Shown piece by piece: positions 17,695 through 25,625 of a stretch of 64,000 nt of DNA. Under the pieces are notes generated by a model that worked only from the letters and a program-made list of their open reading frames with translations, searched no databases and had not been told where the DNA came from. The translations under genes and the position numbers were made by a program. The DNA comes from Hyphomicrobium sp. (GTDB taxonomy: Bacteria > Pseudomonadota > Alphaproteobacteria > Rhizobiales > Hyphomicrobiaceae): NCBI GenBank assembly GCA_002928515.1, contig PERI01000001.1, positions 372,001 through 436,000 on the forward strand. The letters run 5' to 3'. The stretch's first letter is position 1, and every line of letters begins with the position of its first letter.

Positions 17695-18599
17695 GGCCAT
17701 TTCACGACGGGTGGCATCGACGACAAAATACTGTCGACGTTGCCACCGGTTTTGAGGCCGAACATCGTGCCGCGGTCATAGAGAAGATTGTATTCGACGT
17801 ATCTGCCGCGGCGTACGAGTTGTTCGTCGCGTTGAGCGTCAGTGTAGGCCATCGTATAGTTGCCGCGCACGAGCATTGGATAGACGCTGGCAAAGGCGCG
17901 GCCAACGTCTTGCGTAAATGCAAGGGCTGCGTCGAAGCCGCCCTGTTCGGGTGTGGGCGTCAGATAATCGTAAAAAATGCCGCCGATGCCGCGCATTTCT
18001 TTGCGATGCGGCAAATAGAAATATTCATCGCACCAGGTTTTGTAGCGTGGGTAGTCTGCGATTTTGTGTTGTGCGCAGGCGCCGTACATGGCGGCGTGAA
18101 AAGCCAGTGTATCGGCATCGGTCTGCGTGCGGCGCTTGTCCAGGACAGGTGTTAAGTCCGCACCACCGCCGAACCACCATTTGTTGGTCACGACCATGCG
18201 CGTGTTCATATGCACGGCCGGTACGTTGGGATTATTTGGGTGCGCAATGAGCGAAATTCCCGATGCCCAGAAGTTTGGGTTTTCTTCGCCGCCTGGAATC
18301 TGCTTGCGAAACTCCGGGGCGAATTCGCCATAGACGGTCGATGTGTGGACACCGACCTTCTCGAATACGCGACCGTGCATCATGCTCATGACGCCGCCGC
18401 CCCCTTTGGCGCCGGTGTGGTCGGTGCGCTCCCAAGGCGTGCGCGTGAAGGTGCCTGGTGGTGCATCGCCATGCGGGGCGCTCGCTGGCAAATCTGTTTC
18501 GAGTTTTTCCAGCGCGCGGCAGATATCATCGCGAAGGGTTTCGAACCAAGCGCGAGCAGAGGCTTTATATTGGTCCAAAGGCGCGTCGGGTGCGTTCAT
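17691..18599 (-). CDS. hemF: Aerobic (oxygen-dependent) coproporphyrinogen III oxidase
   Basis: 302 residues, full length. Converts coproporphyrinogen III to protoporphyrinogen IX in haem synthesis using O2. Family blocks present: [48 protein letters not shown] (shown in part: [14 protein letters not shown]) and the C-terminal [20 protein letters not shown]. Cytoplasmic homodimer. The presence of this oxygen-dependent form with petABC and catalase fits an aerobic lifestyle. Transcribed towards the preceding gene with overlapping stops. Confidence 0.96.
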   Translation of the reverse strand: MNAPDAPLDQYKASARAWFETLRDDICRALEKLETDLPASAPHGDAPPGTFTRTPWERTDHTGAKGGGGVMSMMHGRVFEKVGVHTSTVYGEFAPEFRKQIPGGEENPNFWASGISLIAHPNNPNVPAVHMNTRMVVTNKWWFGGGADLTPVLDKRRTQTDADTLAFHAAMYGACAQHKIADYPRYKTWCDEYFYLPHRKEMRGIGGIFYDYLTPTPEQGGFDAALAFTQDVGRAFASVYPMLVRGNYTMAYTDAQRDEQLVRRGRYVEYNLLYDRGTMFGLKTGGNVDSILSSMPPVVKWP

Positions 18600-18748
18600 G
18601 AATAAGGGCTCATCTGCTTGTCTTGTTTTTGACCGAAAAGACCCTTAGCCCTAAGTGCGATCCACGATCAATAGAAAGCCGCCATCGCTTTCCGAGAGGC
18701 TTAAGCCTTAGGATGCGCGCGTCACGTGTTGGGAAGTTAGATTTTAGC

Positions 18749-20626
18749 ATGTTGTCTAGGATTTATAGCTGGTTTGAAGGGCGCATCGATCCGTTTGCGC
18801 GGCCGGGCATCGTGCGGCCGCCGACGACGCTGGGTGCCTTTTATTGGCATTACGTGCAGCCCGTCTGGCCCGCGTTCGCGGTGTTGCTGGTGGTTGGGTT
18901 TCTCGGCTCCATTACAGAGGTGATGCTGTTTGCCTTCATCGGCAAGCTGGTCGATCTGATGCGGCTGTCGGCCGATCCTAAAACGTTTATCACCGACAAT
19001 GGCACTATCCTGTTGGCTATGGCGTTTCTGGCGCTGGTGGCAAGGCCGATCATTTTTCTTCTGCATGATCTCATTAAAAGTCAGGTGGTGGCGACGACGT
19101 TCACCAATCGCGTGCGCTGGCAGACACACAGCTATGTCCTGCGCCAGTCGATGGGTTTTTTCCAAAACGATTTTGCCGGTCGCATCGCCAATAAGATCGT
19201 ACAGACGGCCCCAGCATTACGCGAAAGCGTCGTGCAGGCGATTGATGCGATCTGGTATGCGGCGGTGCAGTTTTTCGGCGCGGTCGTATTATTTGCGACG
19301 GCCGATATCCGACTCATCATTCCACTGATGATTTGGTTCACGATTTATATCTTGGCGATCACCTATTTCGTGCCGCGCATCAAAAAGCTTTCGACCGATA
19401 CGTCGGAAGCGCGCTCGATGCTGGTCGGGCGGATCGTCGATAGCTACACGAATATTCTAACAGTGAAGCTGTTCGCGCATGCTGACCGCGAGGATGGCTA
19501 CGCGCGTGTTGCATTTCTTGAGCAGATGCAAAAATGGCAGGCGTCGCTGCGTTTGATCACGACGATGGAGCTGGCGCTGTCATGCCTCAACGGCTTGATG
19601 ATCGTTGCGACCAGCGGCTTGGCGCTGTGGCTATGGAGTGAAGGCCAAGTTTCAACAGGCGCGATTGCGGTTGTCATTGCGTTGGTGGTGCGCATCGACA
19701 CGATGTCGGGTTGGGTGATGTGGACCATCTCGGGCATATTTGAAAACATCGGCGTTGTTCACGAGGGGATGGAGACGATTTCCAGGCCGCAGACTGTGCT
19801 CGATGCGCCCGATGCCAACCCACTGACTGTTCCAAAAGGCGAAATTCGCTTTGATGCGATCCGATTCCACTACGGTATTGCCAAAGGCACGCCGGGTGGT
19901 GAGCCTGATCGTGTGATCGACAACTTGTCTTTGACCATCAAGCCGGGCGAAAAAGTCGGGTTGGTCGGTCGCTCGGGTGCGGGTAAATCGACGCTCGTGA
20001 ATTTGTTGTTGCGCTTCTACGATCTGGAAGGTGGGCGCATCCTGATTGACGGTCAGGATATCGCGCACGCGACGCAAGATAGTCTGCGCGCCAATATCGG
20101 TGTCGTGACGCAGGATACGTCGCTGCTGCATAGATCTGTGCGCGACAACATTCTTTATGGTCGCCCGCAAGCAAGCGAGGCCGACGTGCTTGCGGCGGCA
20201 CAGCGAGCGGAAGCACATGCGTTTATTCCTGGCCTGGAGGACATGCGCGGGCGTAAAGGTTTTGACGCACATGTGGGTGAGCGCGGGGTTAAGCTGTCGG
20301 GCGGTCAACGTCAGCGCATCGCGATTGCGCGTGTGCTGCTTAAAAATGCGCCGATCCTGATTTTGGACGAAGCGACCAGTGCGCTCGATAGCGAGGCGGA
20401 AGCCGCCATTCAGGAGAGCCTGAAAGTTTTGATGGCGAGTAAGACCGTGATTGCGATTGCGCATCGACTTTCGACGATTGCGGCTATGGATCGGCTCGTC
20501 ATCATGGACGAGGGCCGGATTGTGGAGGAAGGATCGCACAGCGAACTGCTCAAGCGCGGCGGAATTTATTCTGGGCTGTGGCAGCGGCAATCTGGCGGGT
20601 TTTTGGCGCGAGAGGCGGCCGAATAA
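18749..20626 (+). CDS. ABC transporter, fused permease and ATPase (MsbA/exporter type)
   Basis: 625 residues from the ATG of MLSRIYSWFEG. Six membrane helices span about residues 30-330 (for example FAVLLVVGFLGSITEVMLFA). The C-terminal ATPase has Walker A GRSGAGKST near 410, Q-loop GVVTQDTSLL, signature LSGGQRQRIAIARV, Walker B ILILDEATSALD and H-loop IAHRLST. A single-gene half-transporter that should work as a homodimer. Exported substrate unknown; lipids are common for this class. There is no adjacent partner gene. Confidence 0.92.
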   Translation: MLSRIYSWFEGRIDPFARPGIVRPPTTLGAFYWHYVQPVWPAFAVLLVVGFLGSITEVMLFAFIGKLVDLMRLSADPKTFITDNGTILLAMAFLALVARPIIFLLHDLIKSQVVATTFTNRVRWQTHSYVLRQSMGFFQNDFAGRIANKIVQTAPALRESVVQAIDAIWYAAVQFFGAVVLFATADIRLIIPLMIWFTIYILAITYFVPRIKKLSTDTSEARSMLVGRIVDSYTNILTVKLFAHADREDGYARVAFLEQMQKWQASLRLITTMELALSCLNGLMIVATSGLALWLWSEGQVSTGAIAVVIALVVRIDTMSGWVMWTISGIFENIGVVHEGMETISRPQTVLDAPDANPLTVPKGEIRFDAIRFHYGIAKGTPGGEPDRVIDNLSLTIKPGEKVGLVGRSGAGKSTLVNLLLRFYDLEGGRILIDGQDIAHATQDSLRANIGVVTQDTSLLHRSVRDNILYGRPQASEADVLAAAQRAEAHAFIPGLEDMRGRKGFDAHVGERGVKLSGGQRQRIAIARVLLKNAPILILDEATSALDSEAEAAIQESLKVLMASKTVIAIAHRLSTIAAMDRLVIMDEGRIVEEGSHSELLKRGGIYSGLWQRQSGGFLAREAAE

Positions 20627-20643
20627 TTCGCCACGCTGAAGCG

Positions 20644-21270
20644 TTACTGCTTGGCTTGGCTAACAACGTTATCGATATGGGGTCGCAACACTCTGATGAC
20701 GTGGCCGAGGCTGAAAAAGCGCGGTACTTCGGCGGCATAATCGATATAGGACTGACCGTATCGTTGCAGTAACCAGGGTTCTTCAGCCATGGCCATCAAC
20801 ACATAAACGGTGATGAGGGCGGTAGCTAAGGCGAGCATAGGTAACGTGCCAACACCGGCTGCTAGCAAGCCAATTGCGGCAATCGCCGTGGTGTATTGCG
20901 GATTACGTGTCCATTGATAGATGCCGCCGGTCTCTAGGCCGCTGGCTTGGCAGTAGGTCGCTTTGCGCCCGAGGGCGATCAGCGAAGATACATAGACGAT
21001 GCCCAATATCGCCGACGCAATGAGTAAGCTGGCTTGCCAGAGTGGCATGCGATCATCGTAGCTTTTGGATGCAAGCGTTATCATCGCTAGTGCGAACACC
21101 GATGCGTTGAGTGTTCGAAAAAGCGTCCATAACAGAAAGCTTTTGACAGATCCTTGCGGCGGTGCGGGCCAGATTTGCCAGCTAGGTCTGGATCGCGCGG
21201 CCAATAGCGCTGCGATCAGGCCAATGGCTGCGGTAGAACCTATTGCGATAAGACTGTCAGAGATCAGCAT
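20644..21270 (-). CDS. Isoprenylcysteine carboxyl methyltransferase / PEMT-like membrane methyltransferase
   Basis: 208 residues from the ATG; a TTG directly before it is possible. Five or so membrane segments, then the ICMT/PEMT family signature: GGIYQWTRNPQYTTAI (corresponding to the R-H/N-P-x-Y motif) and AEEPWLLQRYGQSYIDYAAEVPRF (shown in part: AEEPWLLQRYGQSY). These enzymes use SAM at the membrane on lipids or prenylated substrates; phosphatidylethanolamine methylation is one possibility but cannot be assigned here. Convergent with the ABC exporter, 17 bases apart. Confidence 0.78.
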   Translation of the reverse strand: MLISDSLIAIGSTAAIGLIAALLAARSRPSWQIWPAPPQGSVKSFLLWTLFRTLNASVFALAMITLASKSYDDRMPLWQASLLIASAILGIVYVSSLIALGRKATYCQASGLETGGIYQWTRNPQYTTAIAAIGLLAAGVGTLPMLALATALITVYVLMAMAEEPWLLQRYGQSYIDYAAEVPRFFSLGHVIRVLRPHIDNVVSQAKQ

Positions 21271-21393
21271 CAAGATCGCCCGCTCGGAATTGATCCGGCG
21301 GCTGATGCCCTAATCAGATGTCACTGAGACGACAGATGCGAACAGCGTTGGAGCGTGGCGCATGCAACGTGAGGCGTAGCGTTGGGCAAGAGT

Positions 21394-21422
21394 GGGTGGC
21401 GGACGCGCGAACGCCGCCACCC
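21394..21422 (-). terminator. GC-rich hairpin after the small secreted-protein gene
   Basis: A perfect 9-bp inverted repeat (GGGTGGCGG / CCGCCACCC) with an 11-base loop, eight bases downstream of the minus-strand stop at 21430. No T run follows, so it may stabilise the RNA end rather than terminate on its own. Confidence 0.5.
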
Positions 21423-21429
21423 GACAAGA

Positions 21430-21795
21430 TCAAGTTTTGCAGTCGGTCAATTGGTCGGCTTCGATTGAGAAAGAATAAGGACCGGAATCTTTCACTTCCA
21501 CATTCTTGACGAGGCACGTGCGTCCATCTTTGTCTTTGATGCGCACATCGTAGGTGCCGGCTGTCACGTCGGTGAGCGGGAGACGCTCGTCGGCCTCGGC
21601 CTGATTGTTGTCATCGTTCTTGGTCTGGTTGTCGCCGAATTTGTCGGTGCCGGCAGGTGCCAGCGAAATCTCTGTGAGATCGACGCCCGTCAAGTTCCAG
21701 AATTTCATTTTCGATTTTTTTTCGTCATCGTCATCAGCCAGCGCTGTGCCCGTCAGGGCCATTATCATGAAGCAAGCGGCCATCGTGCTACGCAT
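21430..21795 (-). CDS. Small secreted protein of unknown function
   Basis: 121 residues. GAGGAG lies ten bases before the ATG. A signal peptide (MRSTMAACFMIMALTGTALA) is followed by an acidic-basic linker (DDDDEKKSK) and a beta-rich domain with FWNLTGVDLTEISLAPAG and YDVRIKDKDGRTCLV. The N-L-T-G ... Y-D-V-R-I-K pattern resembles a group of short exported beta-sandwich proteins of alphaproteobacteria. Two Cys in the mature part (RTCLV and TDCKT) may pair. No function known. Confidence 0.7.
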   Translation of the reverse strand: MRSTMAACFMIMALTGTALADDDDEKKSKMKFWNLTGVDLTEISLAPAGTDKFGDNQTKNDDNNQAEADERLPLTDVTAGTYDVRIKDKDGRTCLVKNVEVKDSGPYSFSIEADQLTDCKT

Positions 21796-21988
21796 TGCGG
21801 GCAATCTCCTCGGCTAGATCGTGAGCACCAATTTGGGGCTACAACTCGTTTTTCGGACGTGTCATTGGCGTGTGGTCGGCACGGTTGGTCTCGTGCAAGG
21901 CCACGGCGCATTCGGCGATGTAACATAGTTTCGCTTCGGCGCTGCTCAAACTTCCGTTAGCGCATCCATTATTTGCTTGCAAACGGGG

Positions 21989-22477
21989 TTAATGCGTAGG
22001 TTTTACCTCAGGAAGCTTACCCGTCTGGCGCAGGGCCTCTCCAAGGGCCATAGCGGCCGCTACAGCCAGATTTAATGAACGCAGCCCGTGAGTTATGGGG
22101 ATCCTCACCCGGGCGTCAGCGAGGCCATGAACGGCTTCTGGCACGCCTGCCGATTCTCGACCCAAAAGCAAAGTGTCGGTGGGTCTGAAAGCAAAATTAT
22201 AGAGCGACGTTTCGGCATGGGCGGTGAGCAGGACGAGGCGCCCAGGCAAATCTAATTTCTGTGCCTGAGATCTTGCAGCGCAAAACGCAGTGAAGCTTTC
22301 GTGGCGTGTCAGATCGACATGATCGAGGTAATCGAGACCTGCGCGGCGCAACGCGCGGTCCGTCATATCGAAGCCGGTCGGGCCGATCACATCGACCGGG
22401 GTCGCAAGGCAGGCCGCGAGCCGAAGGATGGTCCCGGTGTTTTGCGCAATGTCGGGTTGATACAGAGCGAGCCGCAT
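21989..22477 (-). CDS. trmL: tRNA (cytidine(34)-2'-O)-methyltransferase
   Basis: 162 residues, family length. A SPOUT methyltransferase that modifies the wobble base of certain leucine tRNAs. Motifs: ALYQPDIAQNTGTILRLAAC at the N-terminus with the conserved Asn-Thr-Gly-x-I-x-R, LLLGRESAGVP in the middle and the trefoil-knot IPITHGLRSLNLAVAAA at the end. Position just before petABC, divergent from it, is common in Hyphomicrobiales. Confidence 0.95.
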   Translation of the reverse strand: MRLALYQPDIAQNTGTILRLAACLATPVDVIGPTGFDMTDRALRRAGLDYLDHVDLTRHESFTAFCAARSQAQKLDLPGRLVLLTAHAETSLYNFAFRPTDTLLLGRESAGVPEAVHGLADARVRIPITHGLRSLNLAVAAAMALGEALRQTGKLPEVKPTH

Positions 22478-22538
22478 CGTTTGACCGTCATGATCGCTGC
22501 CGCGTTTGTCTAGCGGCGCTCATGCGCCAAATTGCCTC

Positions 22539-22667
22539 TTAGCCCGCGACTTCGCCGACCTTGAGAGCAATGGCAAACGCTGTCAGAAGAACGATAAGCG
22601 CCAAAATCAAGATACGCAGCCTATTGCGGGCCTGATGTAGAAGTGGTCTGCGTCGGCCATGTGTCAC
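22539..22667 (-). CDS. Possible very small single-pass membrane protein
   Basis: 42 residues from a GTG (VTHGRRRPLLHQ), with a basic N-terminus and one hydrophobic helix (LRILILALIVLLTAFAIALK). It lies between trmL and petA. There is no clear ribosome-binding site, but the arginine-rich start followed by a clean helix is unlike random sequence. Could be a chance frame. Confidence 0.35.
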   Translation of the reverse strand: MTHGRRRPLLHQARNRLRILILALIVLLTAFAIALKVGEVAG

Positions 22668-22753
22668 GTATCTTCGGCCTAGGAAACGACCAACGACACA
22701 AAACAAAACGAACCACGTCGATCGAACCTTCATCGATGCATTCGGAGGCCTCC

Positions 22754-23326
22754 GTGACTGACCACGTCGAAGACGCGAACCGCCGGGATTTCCTCGTCAT
22801 AGCGGGGAACGCATTTGCGGCCGTCGGTGCCGCTTCGTTGATCTGGCCATTTGTCCAGCAAATGAATCCGGATGCGAGTGCCAAAGCGCTGGCGACCACT
22901 GAGATCGACCTCGCGCCCGTGAAGGAAGGCCAGGCCATTACTGTGATGTGGCGTGGCAAGCCGGTGTTCATTCGCAATCGCACCAAGGATGAAATCGAAG
23001 CTGCCGCGAAAGTCGATCCGAGCGAGTTGCCAGATCCAGAAGCACGCAATGCGGCTTTGCCATCTAACGATCCGGCAGTGGATGCCAACCGCGTCAAGGC
23101 AGGTCACGAAAATTGGCTGGTGATGGTCGGCATCTGTACCCACTTGGGATGCATCCCTAAAGGGCAGACGATGAGCGACGTAAAAGGCGACTTTGGCGGC
23201 TGGTTCTGCCCTTGCCACGGCTCGCACTACGATACGTCAGGACGTATTCGCAAGGGCCCCGCGCCGCGCAATCTCGACGTGCCGCCTTATGAATTCGTTT
23301 CCGCTACAAAAATCAAAATCGGCTAA
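22754..23326 (+). CDS. petA: Ubiquinol-cytochrome c reductase Rieske iron-sulfur subunit
   Basis: 190 residues from the GTG, which has GGAGG five bases upstream; an ATG at 22736 would add six residues. Rieske protein of the cytochrome bc1 complex, carrying the 2Fe-2S cluster. Tat-type N-terminus [17 protein letters not shown] serves as signal anchor. Cluster ligands are in CTHLGC near residue 136 and CPCHGSHYD near 155. First gene of petABC. Confidence 0.96.
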   Translation: MTDHVEDANRRDFLVIAGNAFAAVGAASLIWPFVQQMNPDASAKALATTEIDLAPVKEGQAITVMWRGKPVFIRNRTKDEIEAAAKVDPSELPDPEARNAALPSNDPAVDANRVKAGHENWLVMVGICTHLGCIPKGQTMSDVKGDFGGWFCPCHGSHYDTSGRIRKGPAPRNLDVPPYEFVSATKIKIG

Positions 23327-23337
23327 GGAGCGCAGCG

Positions 23338-24654
23338 ATGAGTGGCCACACATCGAGCTATGAGCCGACATCACGTTGGGGCAAATGGTGGGACGAGCGC
23401 CTGCCGATTGCACGCATGATGCACGGACAGTTCGTGGATTTTCCAACACCGCGAAACCTGAATTATATGTGGACGTTCGGCGGCATCTTGATGTTCTGCC
23501 TCGTGGCGCAGATCGTCACCGGTATCGTGCTGGCGATGCATTATCAGCCGAGCGATACCGCAGCGTTCAATTCGATCGAGCATATTCGTCGCGACGTCAA
23601 CTACGGTTGGATGATCCGCAGCATGCATGCGGTCGGCGCGTCGATGTTCTTTGTTGCCGTCTATATCCATATGTTCCGTGGTCTCTATTACGGATCATAT
23701 AAGGCGCCGCGCGAAGTGCTTTGGATTCTCGGTGTTCTGATCCTTCTGATCATGATGGCCACCGCATTCCTCGGCTACACGCTTCCCTGGGGCCAAATGA
23801 GCTTCTGGGGCGTGACCGTCATCACCAACCTGTTTTCGGCTTTAGATACGATTTGGGATGGCCTAGGCACCGGCATCGTCGAGTGGTTGTGGGGCGGGTA
23901 TTCGGTTTCCGGCGTGACGCTGAACCGGTTCTTCTCGCTACATTATTTGCTGCCGTTCGTATTGACGGGTGTCGTCATTCTGCACATCTGGGCCCTGCAT
24001 GTGGCAGGACAGAACAACCCGACCGGTCTCGATATCAAAGCACCGTCGGAAACCGTGCCGATGCATCCTTATGCGACGTCGAAAGATATCGTTGGGCTGT
24101 TCGTGTTCATCATGCTGTTTGCATGGATCGTGTTCTTTGCGCCGGACTATCTGGGCCATGCCGATAATTACATTGAGGCCAACCCGCTGGTGACACCACC
24201 ACACATCGTGCCTGAGTGGTACTTCTTGCCGTTTTACGCGATCTTGCGCGCGTTCACCGGTTCATTCCTGGGTATTCCACTCGGATCGTATGCCAAGTTG
24301 CTCGGCGTCCTCGCGATGTTTGCCTCGGTGTTCATTTTGGCATTCACACCGTGGCTCGATACCAGTCGCGTGCGTTCGGCCAAGTATCGTCCATGGTACA
24401 AAATTGCGTTCTGGGGCTTTGTGTTCACCTGCTTGGCGCTGGGCTATCTTGGATCTAAGCCAGCTGAAGGCAGCTACGTGATGTGGGCGCAGATCTTCAC
24501 GGTTCTGTATTTCGCGTTCTTCTTCCCGATCCTGCCGCTGCTTGGTTTGTATGAGACGCCGAAGCCTTTGCCGCGCTCGATATCGGAATCGGTTTTAGGT
24601 GAAGGCGGTCACGCAATGCCAGCAGGCGCGGCTGCTGCACCAGAGAAACGTTGA
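23338..24654 (+). CDS. petB: Cytochrome b subunit of the bc1 complex
   Basis: 438 residues. AAGGAG lies seven bases before the ATG. Eight membrane helices; haem-ligand His pairs occur in helices B and D ([21 protein letters not shown], shown in part, and [21 protein letters not shown], shown in part). The PEWY quinol-site motif is present ([10 protein letters not shown]), as is [13 protein letters not shown]. Oxidises ubiquinol at the Qo site. Eleven bases after petA. Confidence 0.97.
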   Translation: MSGHTSSYEPTSRWGKWWDERLPIARMMHGQFVDFPTPRNLNYMWTFGGILMFCLVAQIVTGIVLAMHYQPSDTAAFNSIEHIRRDVNYGWMIRSMHAVGASMFFVAVYIHMFRGLYYGSYKAPREVLWILGVLILLIMMATAFLGYTLPWGQMSFWGVTVITNLFSALDTIWDGLGTGIVEWLWGGYSVSGVTLNRFFSLHYLLPFVLTGVVILHIWALHVAGQNNPTGLDIKAPSETVPMHPYATSKDIVGLFVFIMLFAWIVFFAPDYLGHADNYIEANPLVTPPHIVPEWYFLPFYAILRAFTGSFLGIPLGSYAKLLGVLAMFASVFILAFTPWLDTSRVRSAKYRPWYKIAFWGFVFTCLALGYLGSKPAEGSYVMWAQIFTVLYFAFFFPILPLLGLYETPKPLPRSISESVLGEGGHAMPAGAAAAPEKR

Positions 24655-24668
24655 GGCGAGAGAAACCC

Positions 24669-25529
24669 ATGACACGACATTTTCTCAAGGCCTCCGTACT
24701 CAGTGCTTGTGTTTTAGCGTGCACATCGGTTGGCACATTCGCTGCGGGCCCCGCGGTTGAAATCGAAAAGGTCCAGTGGCCGTTCTCGGGCATTAGAGGG
24801 CAATTCGACAAGGCGCAGTTGCAGCGCGGCTTCCAGGTTTACAAAGAGGTTTGTGCGGCCTGTCACGGGCTCAATCGCGTGTATTTCCGTAACCTGACAC
24901 AGCCAGGCGGCCCAGAATTTCCAGAAGAAGCCGTGAAGACGTTGGCTGCTGAATGGCCAAACCAAATTACCGATGGGCCGAACGACGAAGGCGCCATGTT
25001 CGAGCGACCTGCGCGATTGACTGATCCGATCCGCGGTCCCTACAAGAATGAAAAAGAAGCTCGCTCCGTTCAGAACGGCGCTTACCCGCCGGATCTCTCG
25101 CTGATCACCAAAGCGCGCTCCGTCGAGCGGCATGCGCATTGGACGGTGCATCCGTTCCTGATGCTTGGCGATATCGCGAAAGGCTATCAGGAAGGCGGCG
25201 CGGACTACATGCATGCGCTGCTTACGGGCTATGTCGATGCGCCAGCCGATGTGACCGTTGGCGAGGGCATGTACTACAACAAAGCGTTTCCTGGTCATCA
25301 GTTGGCAATGCCGTCACCGCTTGCCGATGGGGCAGTGACGTATCAGGATGGTACGCCTGAGACAGTGGAAAATTATTCGCGTGATGTTACGGCGTTCTTG
25401 AGCTGGGCGGCTGATCCGGCTCACGATCAGCGCAAGCGCATCGGCTGGCAAGTGCTCTTGTATCTGCTGGTGACGACCGTGCTGCTGTATCTCGGCAAGA
25501 AGCGCATCTGGGCCAACGTTAAGCATTAG
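24669..25529 (+). CDS. petC: Cytochrome c1 of the bc1 complex
   Basis: 286 residues from the ATG of MTRHFLKAS. Signal peptide, then the haem-binding CAACH near residue 62, the axial-ligand region LAMPSPLADG near 216 and a C-terminal membrane anchor (VLLYLLVTTVLLYLGKKR). Transfers electrons from the Rieske protein to soluble cytochrome c. Last gene of the operon, ending at a strong terminator. Confidence 0.96.
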   Translation: MTRHFLKASVLSACVLACTSVGTFAAGPAVEIEKVQWPFSGIRGQFDKAQLQRGFQVYKEVCAACHGLNRVYFRNLTQPGGPEFPEEAVKTLAAEWPNQITDGPNDEGAMFERPARLTDPIRGPYKNEKEARSVQNGAYPPDLSLITKARSVERHAHWTVHPFLMLGDIAKGYQEGGADYMHALLTGYVDAPADVTVGEGMYYNKAFPGHQLAMPSPLADGAVTYQDGTPETVENYSRDVTAFLSWAADPAHDQRKRIGWQVLLYLLVTTVLLYLGKKRIWANVKH

Positions 25530-25572
25530 GCTGAATTACGTTGCGCCTGTCTGCCAGTTTAAATCGAATGTG

Positions 25573-25600
25573 AAAAAGGCCCCAGACGGGGCCTTTTTTT
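25573..25600. terminator. Rho-independent terminator after petABC
   Basis: AAAAAGGCCCC, loop AGAC, GGGGCCTTTTTTT: an 11-bp stem ending in seven Ts. The A run on the left arm makes it work in both directions, as suits the convergent DUF937 gene. Confidence 0.92.
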
Positions 25601-25625
25601 ATGCCTTTAATTTGTGTGACGTAGT

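Noticed and set aside
19652-20590. 312-codon open frame antisense to the ABC exporter ATPase
   Set aside because: Shadow of a gene with intact Walker motifs; the antisense protein is Arg/His-rich with no domain.
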